The notes beneath the pieces are model-generated. The model was not told the origin of the DNA. It saw only the letters and a program-made list of their open reading frames with translations, and searched no databases. The translations under genes and the position numbers were made by a program. This document shows, in pieces, positions 50,206 to 58,259 of a stretch of DNA of 64,000 nt. Source of the DNA: Frigoribacterium sp. Leaf186 (GTDB lineage: Bacteria > Actinomycetota > Actinomycetes > Actinomycetales > Microbacteriaceae); NCBI RefSeq assembly GCF_001423905.1, contig NZ_LMPQ01000010.1:449119-513118 (forward strand), written 5' to 3'. The first letter of the stretch is position 1; the number at the start of each line of letters is the position of its first letter.

Positions 50206-52973
50206 GCCAGAGGCACGTCACGTTCGAGGTCGACGGCCTCCCCCTCGAGACCGACGTCGCCCCGGGGCAGGTGTTGCGCACGCTGCTGCGGGAGCACGGC
50301 GTGCACTCGGTCAAGAAGGGGTGCGACGCGGGCGACTGCGGCGCCTGCTCGGTGCTGGTCGACGGCGAGCCGGTGCACTCGTGCATCTACCCGGCGCACC
50401 GCCTCGAGGGCCGTGCCGTGACGACGGCGGCCGGGCTCGGTACACCCGACCACCCGCACCGCGTGCAGCAGGCGTTCGCCGATGCGGCCGGGTTCCAGTG
50501 CGGCTTCTGCACGGCGGGCATGGTGGTGACGGCCTCGACGTTCACCGAGGCCGACCGCGACGACCTCCCGCGCCTCCTGAAGGGCAACCTCTGCCGGTGC
50601 ACGGGGTACCGGGCGATCGGCGACGCGATCTGCGGCGTGCAGAACACCGTGGCACCGGCCGACGGTGAGGCGGCCGGTCGGTCGGTGGCGGCCCCGGCGG
50701 CGATGCGCGTGGTGTCGGGCTCCGAGCCGTACACGCTCGACTTCCGCAGCACGACGAAGCTGCTGCACCTGGCCGTGCTGGGCAGCCCGCACGCCCACGC
50801 GCGCATCACGTCGATCGACACGACCGCCGCCGAGGCGATGCCCGGCGTGCACCTGGTGCTGACGCACCGCGACTCCCCCGCGACGCTGTTCTCGACCGGG
50901 CGGCACGAGGACCGCGAGGACGACCCCGACGACGGCCTCGTGCTCGACCCCGTGCTGAGGTTCCGCGGCCAGCGGGTCGCCGCCGTCGTCGCCGACGACG
51001 TCCGCACCGCGACGAAGGCCCTGGCGGCCGTCGTGGTCGACTACGAGCCGCTGCCCGCGGTGTTCGACCCCGAGACCGCTCGCTCGCCCGGGGCCCCGCT
51101 GCTGCACGGCGAGAAGACCACCGAGGTGTCGCGCATCGCCTACCCCGAGCGCAACACCGTCGCCGCCATGCACGACGAGACGGGTGACGTCGAGGCCGGC
51201 CTGGCCGCCGCGGACGCCGTCGTCGAGGGCACCTGGCGCACGCAGCGCGTCTCGCACGGAGCCCTCGAGACGCACGCCTCACGGGGCTGGCTCGACGACG
51301 ACGGTCGCCTCGTGATCCGTACGGCGAGCCAGGTGCCGTTCCTCGTGCGCGACGAGCTGGCGCACGTCTTCGACCTGCCGCCCGAGCAGGTGCGCGTGTT
51401 CGCCGCCCGCGTCGGGGGCGGCTTCGGCGGCAAGCAAGAGCTCATCACCGAAGACCTGGTCGCCCTCGCCGTCCTGCGCACCGGGCAGCCCGTCCAGTAC
51501 GAGTTCACCCGCGAGGACGAGTTCACGATCGCGCCGACCCGCCACCCGATGCGGGTGCGCGTCCGGGTCGGGGCGACGAGCGACGGCGTGCTGACCGCCC
51601 TGCACGTCGACCAGCTGATGGACACCGGCGCCTACGGCAACCACGGCGTCGGCGTCATGTACCACTCGGTCCACGAGTCGACCAGCGTCTACCGCTGCCC
51701 CAACAAACGCGTCGACGCCGAGTCGGTGTACACGAACAACCTGCCCTCGGGGGCGTTCCGCGGCTACGGGCTCGGCCAGGTCGTGTTCGCCGTCGAGTCC
51801 GCGATGGACGAACTCGCCCGCGAGCTCGGCATCGACCCGTTCGAGCTGCGCCGTCGCAACGTGATCGTCCCGGGCGACCCGATGGTGGTCACCGACCCCG
51901 ACGAAGAGAGCGATCTGCTGATCGGCAGCTACGGGCTCGACCAGTGCCTCGACCTGGTCGAGCAGGCGCTGGGGTCCCCTGCCCCCGTGGGTGCGCCTCC
52001 TGCCCCCGTCGGCCCGACCTGGTCGACCGGACGCGGCATGGCCCTGGCCATGATCGCGACGATCCCCCCGCGCGGGCACTTCGCCGACACCTCGATCGAG
52101 CTCTTGCCCGACGGCCGCTACGACATCGGCGTGGGCACCGCCGAGTTCGGCAACGGCACGACGACGGTGCACACCCAACTCGTCGCCTCGGCGCTCGGCA
52201 CGACGCCCGACAGGGTCGTCGTCCGGCAGTCCGACACCGACGTCGCCCGCTACGACACGGGCGCCTACGGCTCGGCCGGCGTCGTCGTCGCGGGCAAGGC
52301 CCTGCTCGCCGCGTCGCACAAGCTGCGGGCCGCGATGGTCGACCGTGCCCTGGCGATCGCAGGAGGCGCGGGTCACGCCGTCGAGACCGGCACCGCCCCC
52401 GAGGTGGTCGCCGGCGGCGTCGTGGTGCGGGTGGGCCCGGGCGCCGACGCCACCGTGCTCGTGTCCGCCGAACGGCTGCTGGCCGACGGTCCGCTCGCCG
52501 CCGACGGCGCCCACGACGGCACGCCGCGCTCGGTGGCGTTCAACGTGCACGGTTTCGAGGTGGCGGTCGACCGCGCGAGCGGCGAGTTGCGACTGCTGCG
52601 CTCGGTGCAGGCGGCGGACGCCGGCGTCGTGCTGAACCCCGAACAGCTGCGCGGGCAGGTCGAGGGCGGCACGGCCCAGGCGATCGGCACGGCGCTCTAC
52701 GAAGAGATGGTGCTCGACGACGAGGGCCGCGTGCTGACGACGGCGTTCCGCAACTACCGGATGCCCAAGTTCGGCGACGTGCCGCAGACCGAGGTGCACT
52801 TCGCGACCACGCACGACGACCTCGGGCCGCTCGGCGCCAAGTCGATGAGCGAGGCGCCCTACAACCCGGTCGCCCCGGCCCTCGCGAACGCGATCCGCGA
52901 CGCGCTCGGGGTGCGCCCGCACGAGCTGCCGATGTCACGCGACCGCCTCTGGCGCCTGGCCGGCGGGCGCTGA
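50202..52973 (+). CDS. xdhA: Xanthine dehydrogenase, fused [2Fe-2S] and molybdopterin subunit
   Basis: 923-aa catalytic subunit oxidising hypoxanthine/xanthine to urate. Residues 1-160 form the two [2Fe-2S] domains: GCDAGDCGAC, then CGFCTAGM and CRCTGYR. From about residue 170 is the molybdopterin domain, with GGGFGGKQE, AFRGYGLGQ and the C-terminal GAKSMSEAPYN containing the active-site Glu. Iron-sulfur and Mo domains are fused while FAD is separate, unlike the usual three-subunit or single-chain forms. AGGAGGCGCGCG precedes the ATG, a dispersed-motif variant acting as Shine-Dalgarno. Confidence 0.93.
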   Translation: MSQRHVTFEVDGLPLETDVAPGQVLRTLLREHGVHSVKKGCDAGDCGACSVLVDGEPVHSCIYPAHRLEGRAVTTAAGLGTPDHPHRVQQAFADAAGFQCGFCTAGMVVTASTFTEADRDDLPRLLKGNLCRCTGYRAIGDAICGVQNTVAPADGEAAGRSVAAPAAMRVVSGSEPYTLDFRSTTKLLHLAVLGSPHAHARITSIDTTAAEAMPGVHLVLTHRDSPATLFSTGRHEDREDDPDDGLVLDPVLRFRGQRVAAVVADDVRTATKALAAVVVDYEPLPAVFDPETARSPGAPLLHGEKTTEVSRIAYPERNTVAAMHDETGDVEAGLAAADAVVEGTWRTQRVSHGALETHASRGWLDDDGRLVIRTASQVPFLVRDELAHVFDLPPEQVRVFAARVGGGFGGKQELITEDLVALAVLRTGQPVQYEFTREDEFTIAPTRHPMRVRVRVGATSDGVLTALHVDQLMDTGAYGNHGVGVMYHSVHESTSVYRCPNKRVDAESVYTNNLPSGAFRGYGLGQVVFAVESAMDELARELGIDPFELRRRNVIVPGDPMVVTDPDEESDLLIGSYGLDQCLDLVEQALGSPAPVGAPPAPVGPTWSTGRGMALAMIATIPPRGHFADTSIELLPDGRYDIGVGTAEFGNGTTTVHTQLVASALGTTPDRVVVRQSDTDVARYDTGAYGSAGVVVAGKALLAASHKLRAAMVDRALAIAGGAGHAVETGTAPEVVAGGVVVRVGPGADATVLVSAERLLADGPLAADGAHDGTPRSVAFNVHGFEVAVDRASGELRLLRSVQAADAGVVLNPEQLRGQVEGGTAQAIGTALYEEMVLDDEGRVLTTAFRNYRMPKFGDVPQTEVHFATTHDDLGPLGAKSMSEAPYNPVAPALANAIRDALGVRPHELPMSRDRLWRLAGGR

Positions 52974-53202
52974 CCCGCAGACGTCGAACCGGCGAGTCGT
53001 CAGGGCCGTCGGGCACTGGGCCGTGGGGGCTGTGCCGCGGGCGCTGGGCCGTCGGGCACTGGGCCGCGGGCGCTGGGCCGTCGGGTCGCCGGGGCCGGCG
53101 AGCTCGGACCCGACGGCACGATCGGGTCGGCACGGCCGCCGCTGCCGCCGGGAACGGCACCGGTGTCGGGGCCTCGCGCCGCGCCTCCTTCGCTCGAGGC
53201 GT
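52974..53202. other. Intergenic low-complexity region after xdhA
   Basis: About 230 bp of GGGCCGTCGGGCACTGGGCCG-type degenerate repeats (53003-53090) and one reverse GGAGGCGCGG copy (53179). No gene seen. Confidence 0.5.
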
Positions 53203-53293
53203 GATCCGTCACGTACCGGATCGACGTCGCACCGTCAGATGAACGTCGCACCGCCGAATGTGGCGGTGCGACGCTCAGACGACGGTGCGACGT
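53203..53293. terminator. Compound palindrome between convergent genes (word GTCGCACCG)
   Basis: CGTCGCACCG at 53225 and 53244, inverted CGGTGCGACG at 53264 and 53283, giving two nested stems. It is preceded by the hairpin GATCCGT...ACCGGATC (53203-53222), closely related to 31791-31809. It lies between xdhA and the converging permease gene. Confidence 0.78.
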
Positions 53294-53313
53294 GCCGCTC
53301 GGGGCTCGGCGCG

Positions 53314-54729
53314 TCAGCCCTCGTGCGCAGCCGGTGCGGCCGGCCCGCGGACGGCGTCGTGCGCCGACACGTCGCGGTCGGCCCCGCCGTCCCGCGCCTG
53401 CACCCGGGGCGAGTTGAGCAGCAGGTTGAGCAGCACGGCGACGATCGCCCCGGCGCTGATGCCCGAGTCGAACACGATGGTGAACCAGGTCGGGAACTGC
53501 GCGTAGATCTCGGGGCTGACGGTCGGCAGCAGGCTCACGCCCAGGGCGATCGCCACGATCAAGATGTTCGAGTTCGTGAACCGCACCTTCGACAGCGTCC
53601 GGATGCCACTCGCGGCCACCATGCCGAACAGCGCCACGCCGGCCCCGCCGAGCACGGCGACCGGCACGCCCTCGACCACCGCGCCGAGCGCCGGCACCAG
53701 CCCGAGCACCACGAGGATGCCTCCGGCCAGCGTCGCGACGTACCGGGACTTCACGCCGGTGATGCTGACCAGCCCGACGTTCTGCGCGAAGGCCGTGTAC
53801 GGGAACGTGTTGAACACGCCACCGATGACGGTCGACAGGCCGTCGGCGCGCAGGCCGTCGGCGAGGCGGCGCGGCGTCACCGGTCGGTCGACGATCTCGC
53901 CCACGGCGATGATGTCTCCGGTGGTCTCGGTCATGATCACGAGGCCGACGATGCACATCGACACGATCGCGCTCACGGGGAACGTCGGCAGCCCGAAGTG
54001 GAACGGCAGGGCGAGGCCGAACCAGCTGCTCTCGGCCACGCCGCTCCAGTCGGTCAGCCCGAAGGGCCAGGCCACCAGGGTGCCGACCACGAGCCCCAGC
54101 AGGATCGACAGGCGACGGAGGCCAGGAGGCGCGAACCGCTCGATCAGGACGATCAGCAGCAGGGTGCCGGCGGCGAAGGCGACGTCGAGCGGGCGTCCGA
54201 AGTCGTCGGAACCCGCGCCTCCTCCGACCCAGCCCGCGGCGACGTCCATCAGCGAGACGCCGATGATCAGGATCACGGTGCCGGTCACGATCGGCGGGAA
54301 GAACCGTACGAGCTTCGAGAAGAACGGTGCGAGCAGCATCATGAACACCCCGCTCGCGATGACCGACCCGTAGATCGCGGTGATGCCGTACTCGCCGCCG
54401 ATCACGATCATCGGCCCGACCGCCGCGAAGGTGCACCCCTGCATCAGCGGCAGCCGCACGCCGAACCGCCAGAAGCCGACCGACTGCACGATGGTCGCGA
54501 TGCCTGCCACGAACAGGTCGGCGCTGATCAGGTACGCGATGTCACCCGGCTCGAGCTGGCCCATGCCGACCAGCGCGCCGCCCACGATCAGCGGGACGGC
54601 GACCGCCCCGGCGTACATCGCGAGCACGTGCTGCAGGCCGAGCGGGAAGAGCCTCCGCAGCGGCGGGACGCGGTCGACGGGGTGCGTCGTCTCGACGGGT
54701 GCGGCGCCGGTGGGCGTGGGCTGTGACAT
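53314..54729 (-). CDS. pucJ: NCS2-family uracil/xanthine permease
   Basis: 471-aa nucleobase:cation symporter-2 with about 12-14 helices. It has GLQHVLAMYAGAVAVPLIVGGAL near the N-terminus, LPLMQGCTFAAVGPM, and the signature region MTETTGDIIAVGEIV with NTFPYTAFAQNVGLV. In this island the likely substrates are xanthine, urate or related purines. AGGAG lies 6 nt before ATG 54729. The upstream region carries GAAAC/GTTTC half-sites matching the island operator. Confidence 0.92.
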   Translation of the reverse strand: MSQPTPTGAAPVETTHPVDRVPPLRRLFPLGLQHVLAMYAGAVAVPLIVGGALVGMGQLEPGDIAYLISADLFVAGIATIVQSVGFWRFGVRLPLMQGCTFAAVGPMIVIGGEYGITAIYGSVIASGVFMMLLAPFFSKLVRFFPPIVTGTVILIIGVSLMDVAAGWVGGGAGSDDFGRPLDVAFAAGTLLLIVLIERFAPPGLRRLSILLGLVVGTLVAWPFGLTDWSGVAESSWFGLALPFHFGLPTFPVSAIVSMCIVGLVIMTETTGDIIAVGEIVDRPVTPRRLADGLRADGLSTVIGGVFNTFPYTAFAQNVGLVSITGVKSRYVATLAGGILVVLGLVPALGAVVEGVPVAVLGGAGVALFGMVAASGIRTLSKVRFTNSNILIVAIALGVSLLPTVSPEIYAQFPTWFTIVFDSGISAGAIVAVLLNLLLNSPRVQARDGGADRDVSAHDAVRGPAAPAAHEG

Positions 54730-54775
54730 CGGAACTCCTGATCGTGGGGATGTCGGGTTGTCGCGGTCAGCGTAC

Positions 54776-54812
54776 GAAACGCGCGTTTCGACGGGGCGGC
54801 ACGCGTGTTTCA
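54776..54812. promoter_or_regulatory. Candidate purine-island operator upstream of the permease
   Basis: CGAAACGCGCGTTTCG (54775-54790) is a perfect palindrome built from GAAAC half-sites. A further GTTTCA at 54807 lies in the sequence CGTGTTTCAGGC shared with the pucG promoter. Confidence 0.45.
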
Positions 54813-54842
54813 GGCTCGTGTCGTCTCGCGGGATCGCGCCGA

Positions 54843-54904
54843 CGAACCCCGTTCGCGAAGAAGAACCCCGTTTTGTCGGGGTTCTTCTTCGTTAACGGGG
54901 TTCG
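54843..54904. terminator. Nested palindrome after the nucleosidase gene (word GAACCCCG)
   Basis: Outer CGAACCCCGTT (54843-54853) / AACGGGGTTCG (54894-54904). Inner GAAGAAGAACCCCG (54857-54870) / CGGGGTTCTTCTTC (54877-54890). Same word as the element at 8044. It terminates the leftward luxS-nucleosidase operon. Confidence 0.82.
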
Positions 54905-54962
54905 AGGCGCAGGAGGCACGGTGCGAGCGGGCGGGACGGCCGGGCTCAGCCGGCGTCCGGAC

Positions 54963-55886
54963 TCAGCCCGCGGCGATCGCGCGGACGAGGTGCATCGTGA
55001 CGTCCGCCGACCGGCCCGCCGTGAGGGCGAGGTTCTCGTCGTGCACGTCGTGGGCGTCCGGCCCCGCGAGGTCGCTGATGCCGCGCACCGAGACGAACGG
55101 CACGTGGTGGACGTGGCAGGTCTGGGCGATGGCCATCGACTCCATGTCGACGGCGTCGACGTCGACCACGTCGGCGAAGGCGCTGCGCACGCCGATCACG
55201 CGCTCGGCCGTCATGAACGCGTCGCTCGAGGCGATCAGCCCCGGGCGCACGGCCCAACCGCCGCGCGCTGCGGCAGGCTCGGCCGAGTCCGAGTCCGAGT
55301 CCGAGTCCGAGTCCGAGGCCGAGGCCGAGCCCGAGCCCGCGGCATCGCCTGAGCCAGAGCCCGAACCAGAGCCAGTCGACTCGACCGATCCTTCCGCGGG
55401 GGACGAGACCGACGTGTCGTAGGCGACCGCCGCCTCCATCAGTCCGTGGTCGGCGTGGAAGCTGGCCGGCATGCCGGGCACCTGCCCGAGCCGGTAGCCG
55501 AAGACGCGCGCGTCCGCGTCGAGGTTGAGGTACTCGGACCCCGCGACGACGTCGCCGATCTCGATGCCGGCGCCCATGCCCGCTGCGGTGCCCGCGCTGA
55601 TCACGGTCGGCACGACGCCCTCGAGCGACCCCGACCGCACGATGGCGGACGTCGCCGCCCCGGCCGCGTTGACGAAGCCGATGCCGCTCTGCACGAGCAG
55701 CAGCTCGACCCCGTCGATCTCGAGCACGCGCTGCAACGACCCGCCGACCGCGACCGGCTCGTCGACCCGCGAGGCACGCGAGACGAAGGGCTCGGCCTCG
55801 TCGGCCATCGCCACGACGACGATGATCGACGGCACGGCGAGCGCCGCGACCCCGTCGGCAGGAGGCGCGGCGTGCGTCCCGGTCAT
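54963..55886 (-). CDS. mtnN: 5'-methylthioadenosine/S-adenosylhomocysteine nucleosidase with low-complexity insertion
   Basis: 307-aa nucleosidase of the activated methyl cycle, removing adenine from SAH and MTA so that LuxS can act on S-ribosylhomocysteine. It has [14 protein letters not shown] at the N-terminus, [18 protein letters not shown], and [13 protein letters not shown] with the catalytic/ribose-binding Glu, followed by [11 protein letters not shown] (catalytic Asp). A Gly/Ser then Asp/Ser insertion (about residues 165-205) splits the domain and is encoded partly by a GAGTCC hexanucleotide array. Typical family length is about 230 aa. ATG 55886 overlaps the luxS stop by 4 nt. Confidence 0.88.
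   Translation of the reverse strand: MTGTHAAPPADGVAALAVPSIIVVVAMADEAEPFVSRASRVDEPVAVGGSLQRVLEIDGVELLLVQSGIGFVNAAGAATSAIVRSGSLEGVVPTVISAGTAAGMGAGIEIGDVVAGSEYLNLDADARVFGYRLGQVPGMPASFHADHGLMEAAVAYDTSVSSPAEGSVESTGSGSGSGSGDAAGSGSASASDSDSDSDSDSAEPAAARGGWAVRPGLIASSDAFMTAERVIGVRSAFADVVDVDAVDMESMAIAQTCHVHHVPFVSVRGISDLAGPDAHDVHDENLALTAGRSADVTMHLVRAIAAG
55280..55350. repeat. Hexanucleotide microsatellite (GAGTCC)n inside mtnN
   Basis: Five or more exact GAGTCC units followed by GAGGCC/GAGCCC variants. On the coding strand they read Asp-Ser repeats. Copy-number change keeps the frame. Confidence 0.8.
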
Positions 55887-56350
55887 CGGGTGACGGTCGA
55901 CCACTCGTCGCGGGCCGCGAGGAAGTCGCGCGCGACCTCTTGGGCACCCTCGAGCGAGTGGTTGGCACCCCAGCCGCACTGGACCTCGTTGGCCGCGGGG
56001 ACCTCGGTGGCGGTGGTGATGTCGGTGAGGGTGCCCTCGATGAGCGACAGGACGTCGTCCATCGCGGGGTCGCCCTGGAGGATCAGGTAGAAGCCGGTCT
56101 GGCAGCCCATCGGCGAGAAGTCGATCACGTCACCGGAGCGGTTGCGCGAGTGCTCGGCGAAGAGGTGCTCGAGCGAGTGGACCGACTTCATGTCGAGGTG
56201 GCCCTCGTTCGGCTGCGCGAACCGGACGTCGAACTTGGTGATGACGTCGCCGTGCGGCAGCGTCTTCTGGTCGGCGACGCGCACGTAGGGCGCGGCCACG
56301 GTGCGGTGGTCGAGGTTGAACGACTCGACGTTCATCTTGGGCTGGGTCAC
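55883..56350 (-). CDS. luxS: S-ribosylhomocysteine lyase (AI-2 synthase)
   Basis: 155-aa metalloenzyme that cleaves S-ribosylhomocysteine to homocysteine and DPD, the AI-2 precursor. It has [10 protein letters not shown] (metal ligands His58, His62), SPMGCQTG with catalytic Cys83, and NEVQCGWG with the third metal ligand Cys. GTG 56350 follows AAGGGA. An internal ATG five codons later is less well placed. Translationally coupled to the downstream nucleosidase. Confidence 0.95.
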   Translation of the reverse strand: MTQPKMNVESFNLDHRTVAAPYVRVADQKTLPHGDVITKFDVRFAQPNEGHLDMKSVHSLEHLFAEHSRNRSGDVIDFSPMGCQTGFYLILQGDPAMDDVLSLIEGTLTDITTATEVPAANEVQCGWGANHSLEGAQEVARDFLAARDEWSTVTR

Positions 56351-56650
56351 GATGGTCCCTTCGGGGTGCGGGCGGGGCGCGGGGGTCGCGTCGGCGCTGC
56401 ACCGATCTGTGCGTCCCAACGCCGTGTCGACCCTAGGACATTCCCCCGACGGCGGTCGCTGCATGACCTGCCGCGACCACGCGCCTCCTGCCGGCCTGCC
56501 GGCCTGCCACCCCGCCACGACGTAAACAACACGCCACGCAAAAGGATGGCGGGTTGTTTTCGTCGCGGCGCGATGCCGGGATGCGGGGTGGCGGGCTGCG
56601 GCGCGCGCGGAGTGCCAGACGGCGGCGTGCCGCGTGCGGCCCCCGGCCCG
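56351..56650. other. Intergenic region luxS / aldo-keto reductase
   Basis: About 300 bp holding the luxS promoter region, a short CCGGCCTGCCGGCCTG direct repeat (56491-56508) and the nested palindrome at 56513. No gene seen. Confidence 0.5.
56513..56570. terminator. Nested palindrome (word CGCCACG) after the aldo-keto reductase gene
   Basis: Outer CGCCACGACG / CGTCGCGGCG (one mismatch). Inner AAACAAC..GCCA / TGGC..GTTGTTT with an A-rich loop. It shares the word CGCCACG and the AAGTAA/ACGTAA flank style with the element at 26868. Confidence 0.75.
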
Positions 56651-57580
56651 CTACGGCAGCGTGTGACCGGCGGCTGTGAAGAGCCGGTACCACTCGGGCC
56701 GGGTGAGCGGCACGTCCGAGCCCGCGGCGCTGTCGCGGAGGTGCGCGACGCTCGTGGTGCCGAGCACGACCTGCATCTCGGCCGGGTGCCGGGTGATCCA
56801 GGCCACCGGGATCGCCGACGGCGGCACGTCGTACTTCGCGGCCAGCTCGTCGATCACGTCGTTGAGTTCGGCGTAGCCCTGGCGGTCGCCGAGGAACACG
56901 CCGTCGAAGAACCCCTTCTGGAACGGCGACCAGGCCTGCAGCGTCATGTCGTTCAGACGGCTGTAGTCGAGGATGCCGTTGTCGCGGTCGACCGACTGGT
57001 CGAGCCCGGCCATGTTGGCGGCGACCCCCGCGGCGATCAGCGGCGCGTGGGTGATGCTGAGCTGCACCTGGTTGACGATCAGCGGCTGCTCGACGCTGCG
57101 CTTCAGCAGTTCGACCTGGGCCGGGGTGTGGTTCGAGACGCCGAAGTGGCGCACCTTGCCGCTGGTGTGCAGCTGGTCGAAGGCGGCGGCGGCCTCGTCG
57201 GGCACGACGAGGGCGTCGGGGCGGTGCAGCAGCAGCACGTCGAGGCGGTCGGTGCGCAGTGCGGCGAGCGAGGCGTCGACCGACTCGAGGATGTGCTCGG
57301 TCGAGAAGTCCCAGAAGCCGTCGCGGATGCCGACCTTGCTCTGCAGCTGCACGGCGTCGCGCTCGGACGAGCTCATCGACACGGCGTCACCGAAGCGCTG
57401 CTCACAGTGGTGCGGGTGGTCGCCGTACACGTCGGCGTGGTCGAAGAAGTCGATGTCGAGGTCTCGGGCCTCGGCCACGAGTTCTCGGATCGCGTCGTCG
57501 GTCATGCCCGAGATGCGCATCAGCCCGAGGACGATGGTCGAGGCCGGGCGGTCGGTGGTGGGTAACGTCGTCGTCTTCAC
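56651..57580 (-). CDS. Aldo/keto reductase
   Basis: 309-aa NADPH-dependent AKR. Catalytic tetrad segments: FFDHADVYG (Asp, Tyr), LQSKVGI (Lys) and VLLLHRPD (His), then GVSNHTPAQ and the C-terminal VVLGTTSVAHL cofactor loop. It resembles YdhF/oxidoreductase-type AKRs. Substrate unknown. GTG 57580 has CAGACT ending 6 nt upstream, so probably leaderless. Confidence 0.9.
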   Translation of the reverse strand: MKTTTLPTTDRPASTIVLGLMRISGMTDDAIRELVAEARDLDIDFFDHADVYGDHPHHCEQRFGDAVSMSSSERDAVQLQSKVGIRDGFWDFSTEHILESVDASLAALRTDRLDVLLLHRPDALVVPDEAAAAFDQLHTSGKVRHFGVSNHTPAQVELLKRSVEQPLIVNQVQLSITHAPLIAAGVAANMAGLDQSVDRDNGILDYSRLNDMTLQAWSPFQKGFFDGVFLGDRQGYAELNDVIDELAAKYDVPPSAIPVAWITRHPAEMQVVLGTTSVAHLRDSAAGSDVPLTRPEWYRLFTAAGHTLP

Positions 57581-57709
57581 GCGGCCAGTCTGCCCCGTCC
57601 GCGGCCTCGCCGTGTCGACCCGCGCCTCCTCGGTGGACGTCGACGAGGCGCGGGCGACCTGGGGACGAGACGTCCCGTCGTTCGCGCCCTCGGTTCCGAA
57701 CACCTCGGC

Positions 57710-58201
57710 ATGACCGTCACCGCGAGTGCGAGCACCGCCCGCGTCGTCGCCGCCGCGCTCGACGACACGTGGCGCGTCGCGACGCCGTTGACCCCCGTCG
57801 GGTTCTACCCGAGGGCGGGCGTGATCCCGGCCGTCGTGGCCGTGCACGACCAGACCGGGCCGTGGGACGCCGTCGGTCGGACCCGGCGGCTCGAGCTGTC
57901 GGACGGCAGCAGCGTCGTCGAGAGCCTCGTGCGCGTCGAGCCCGACGGGGTCTTCGTCTACGAGCTGAGCCGCTTCACCGGCCTGCTCGGTCGCCTCGTG
58001 ACGGGCGGGCGTGCCGACTGGAGCTACTCGTCGACGCCGAACGGACGCACCCGCGTCGACTGGACCTACTCGTTCTTCGCCCGCCCGGGGCGTGGTCTGA
58101 TCGTCCGCGGCATCGTGCGGTTCGCCTGGGCGCCGTACATGCGTCGCGTCCTCGTCGGCATCGCCCGCGAGGTCGAACGCGTCGGCCAGTCGGCCGCCTA
58201 G
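57710..58201 (+). CDS. SRPBCC-family protein
   Basis: 163-aa helix-grip (START/Bet v1-like) protein: VAAALDDTWRVATPLTPVGFYPR at the N-terminus, the long strand region RLELSDGSSVVESLVRVEPDGVFVYELSR, and a C-terminal amphipathic helix. Members bind hydrophobic ligands or act as cyclases; no catalytic residue is evident. Divergent from the aldo-keto reductase. Confidence 0.8.
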   Translation: MTVTASASTARVVAAALDDTWRVATPLTPVGFYPRAGVIPAVVAVHDQTGPWDAVGRTRRLELSDGSSVVESLVRVEPDGVFVYELSRFTGLLGRLVTGGRADWSYSSTPNGRTRVDWTYSFFARPGRGLIVRGIVRFAWAPYMRRVLVGIAREVERVGQSAA

Positions 58202-58259
58202 GTCACCCGGCCGCCGTCCGACCAGCCCGCCCGGCCGTCGTCCGAGCCCGGCCGGCCGC

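Noticed and set aside
33636..56350. Functional link between LuxS and the AI-2E permease
   Set aside because: The genes are 21 kb apart and the AI-2E family name does not establish AI-2 export.
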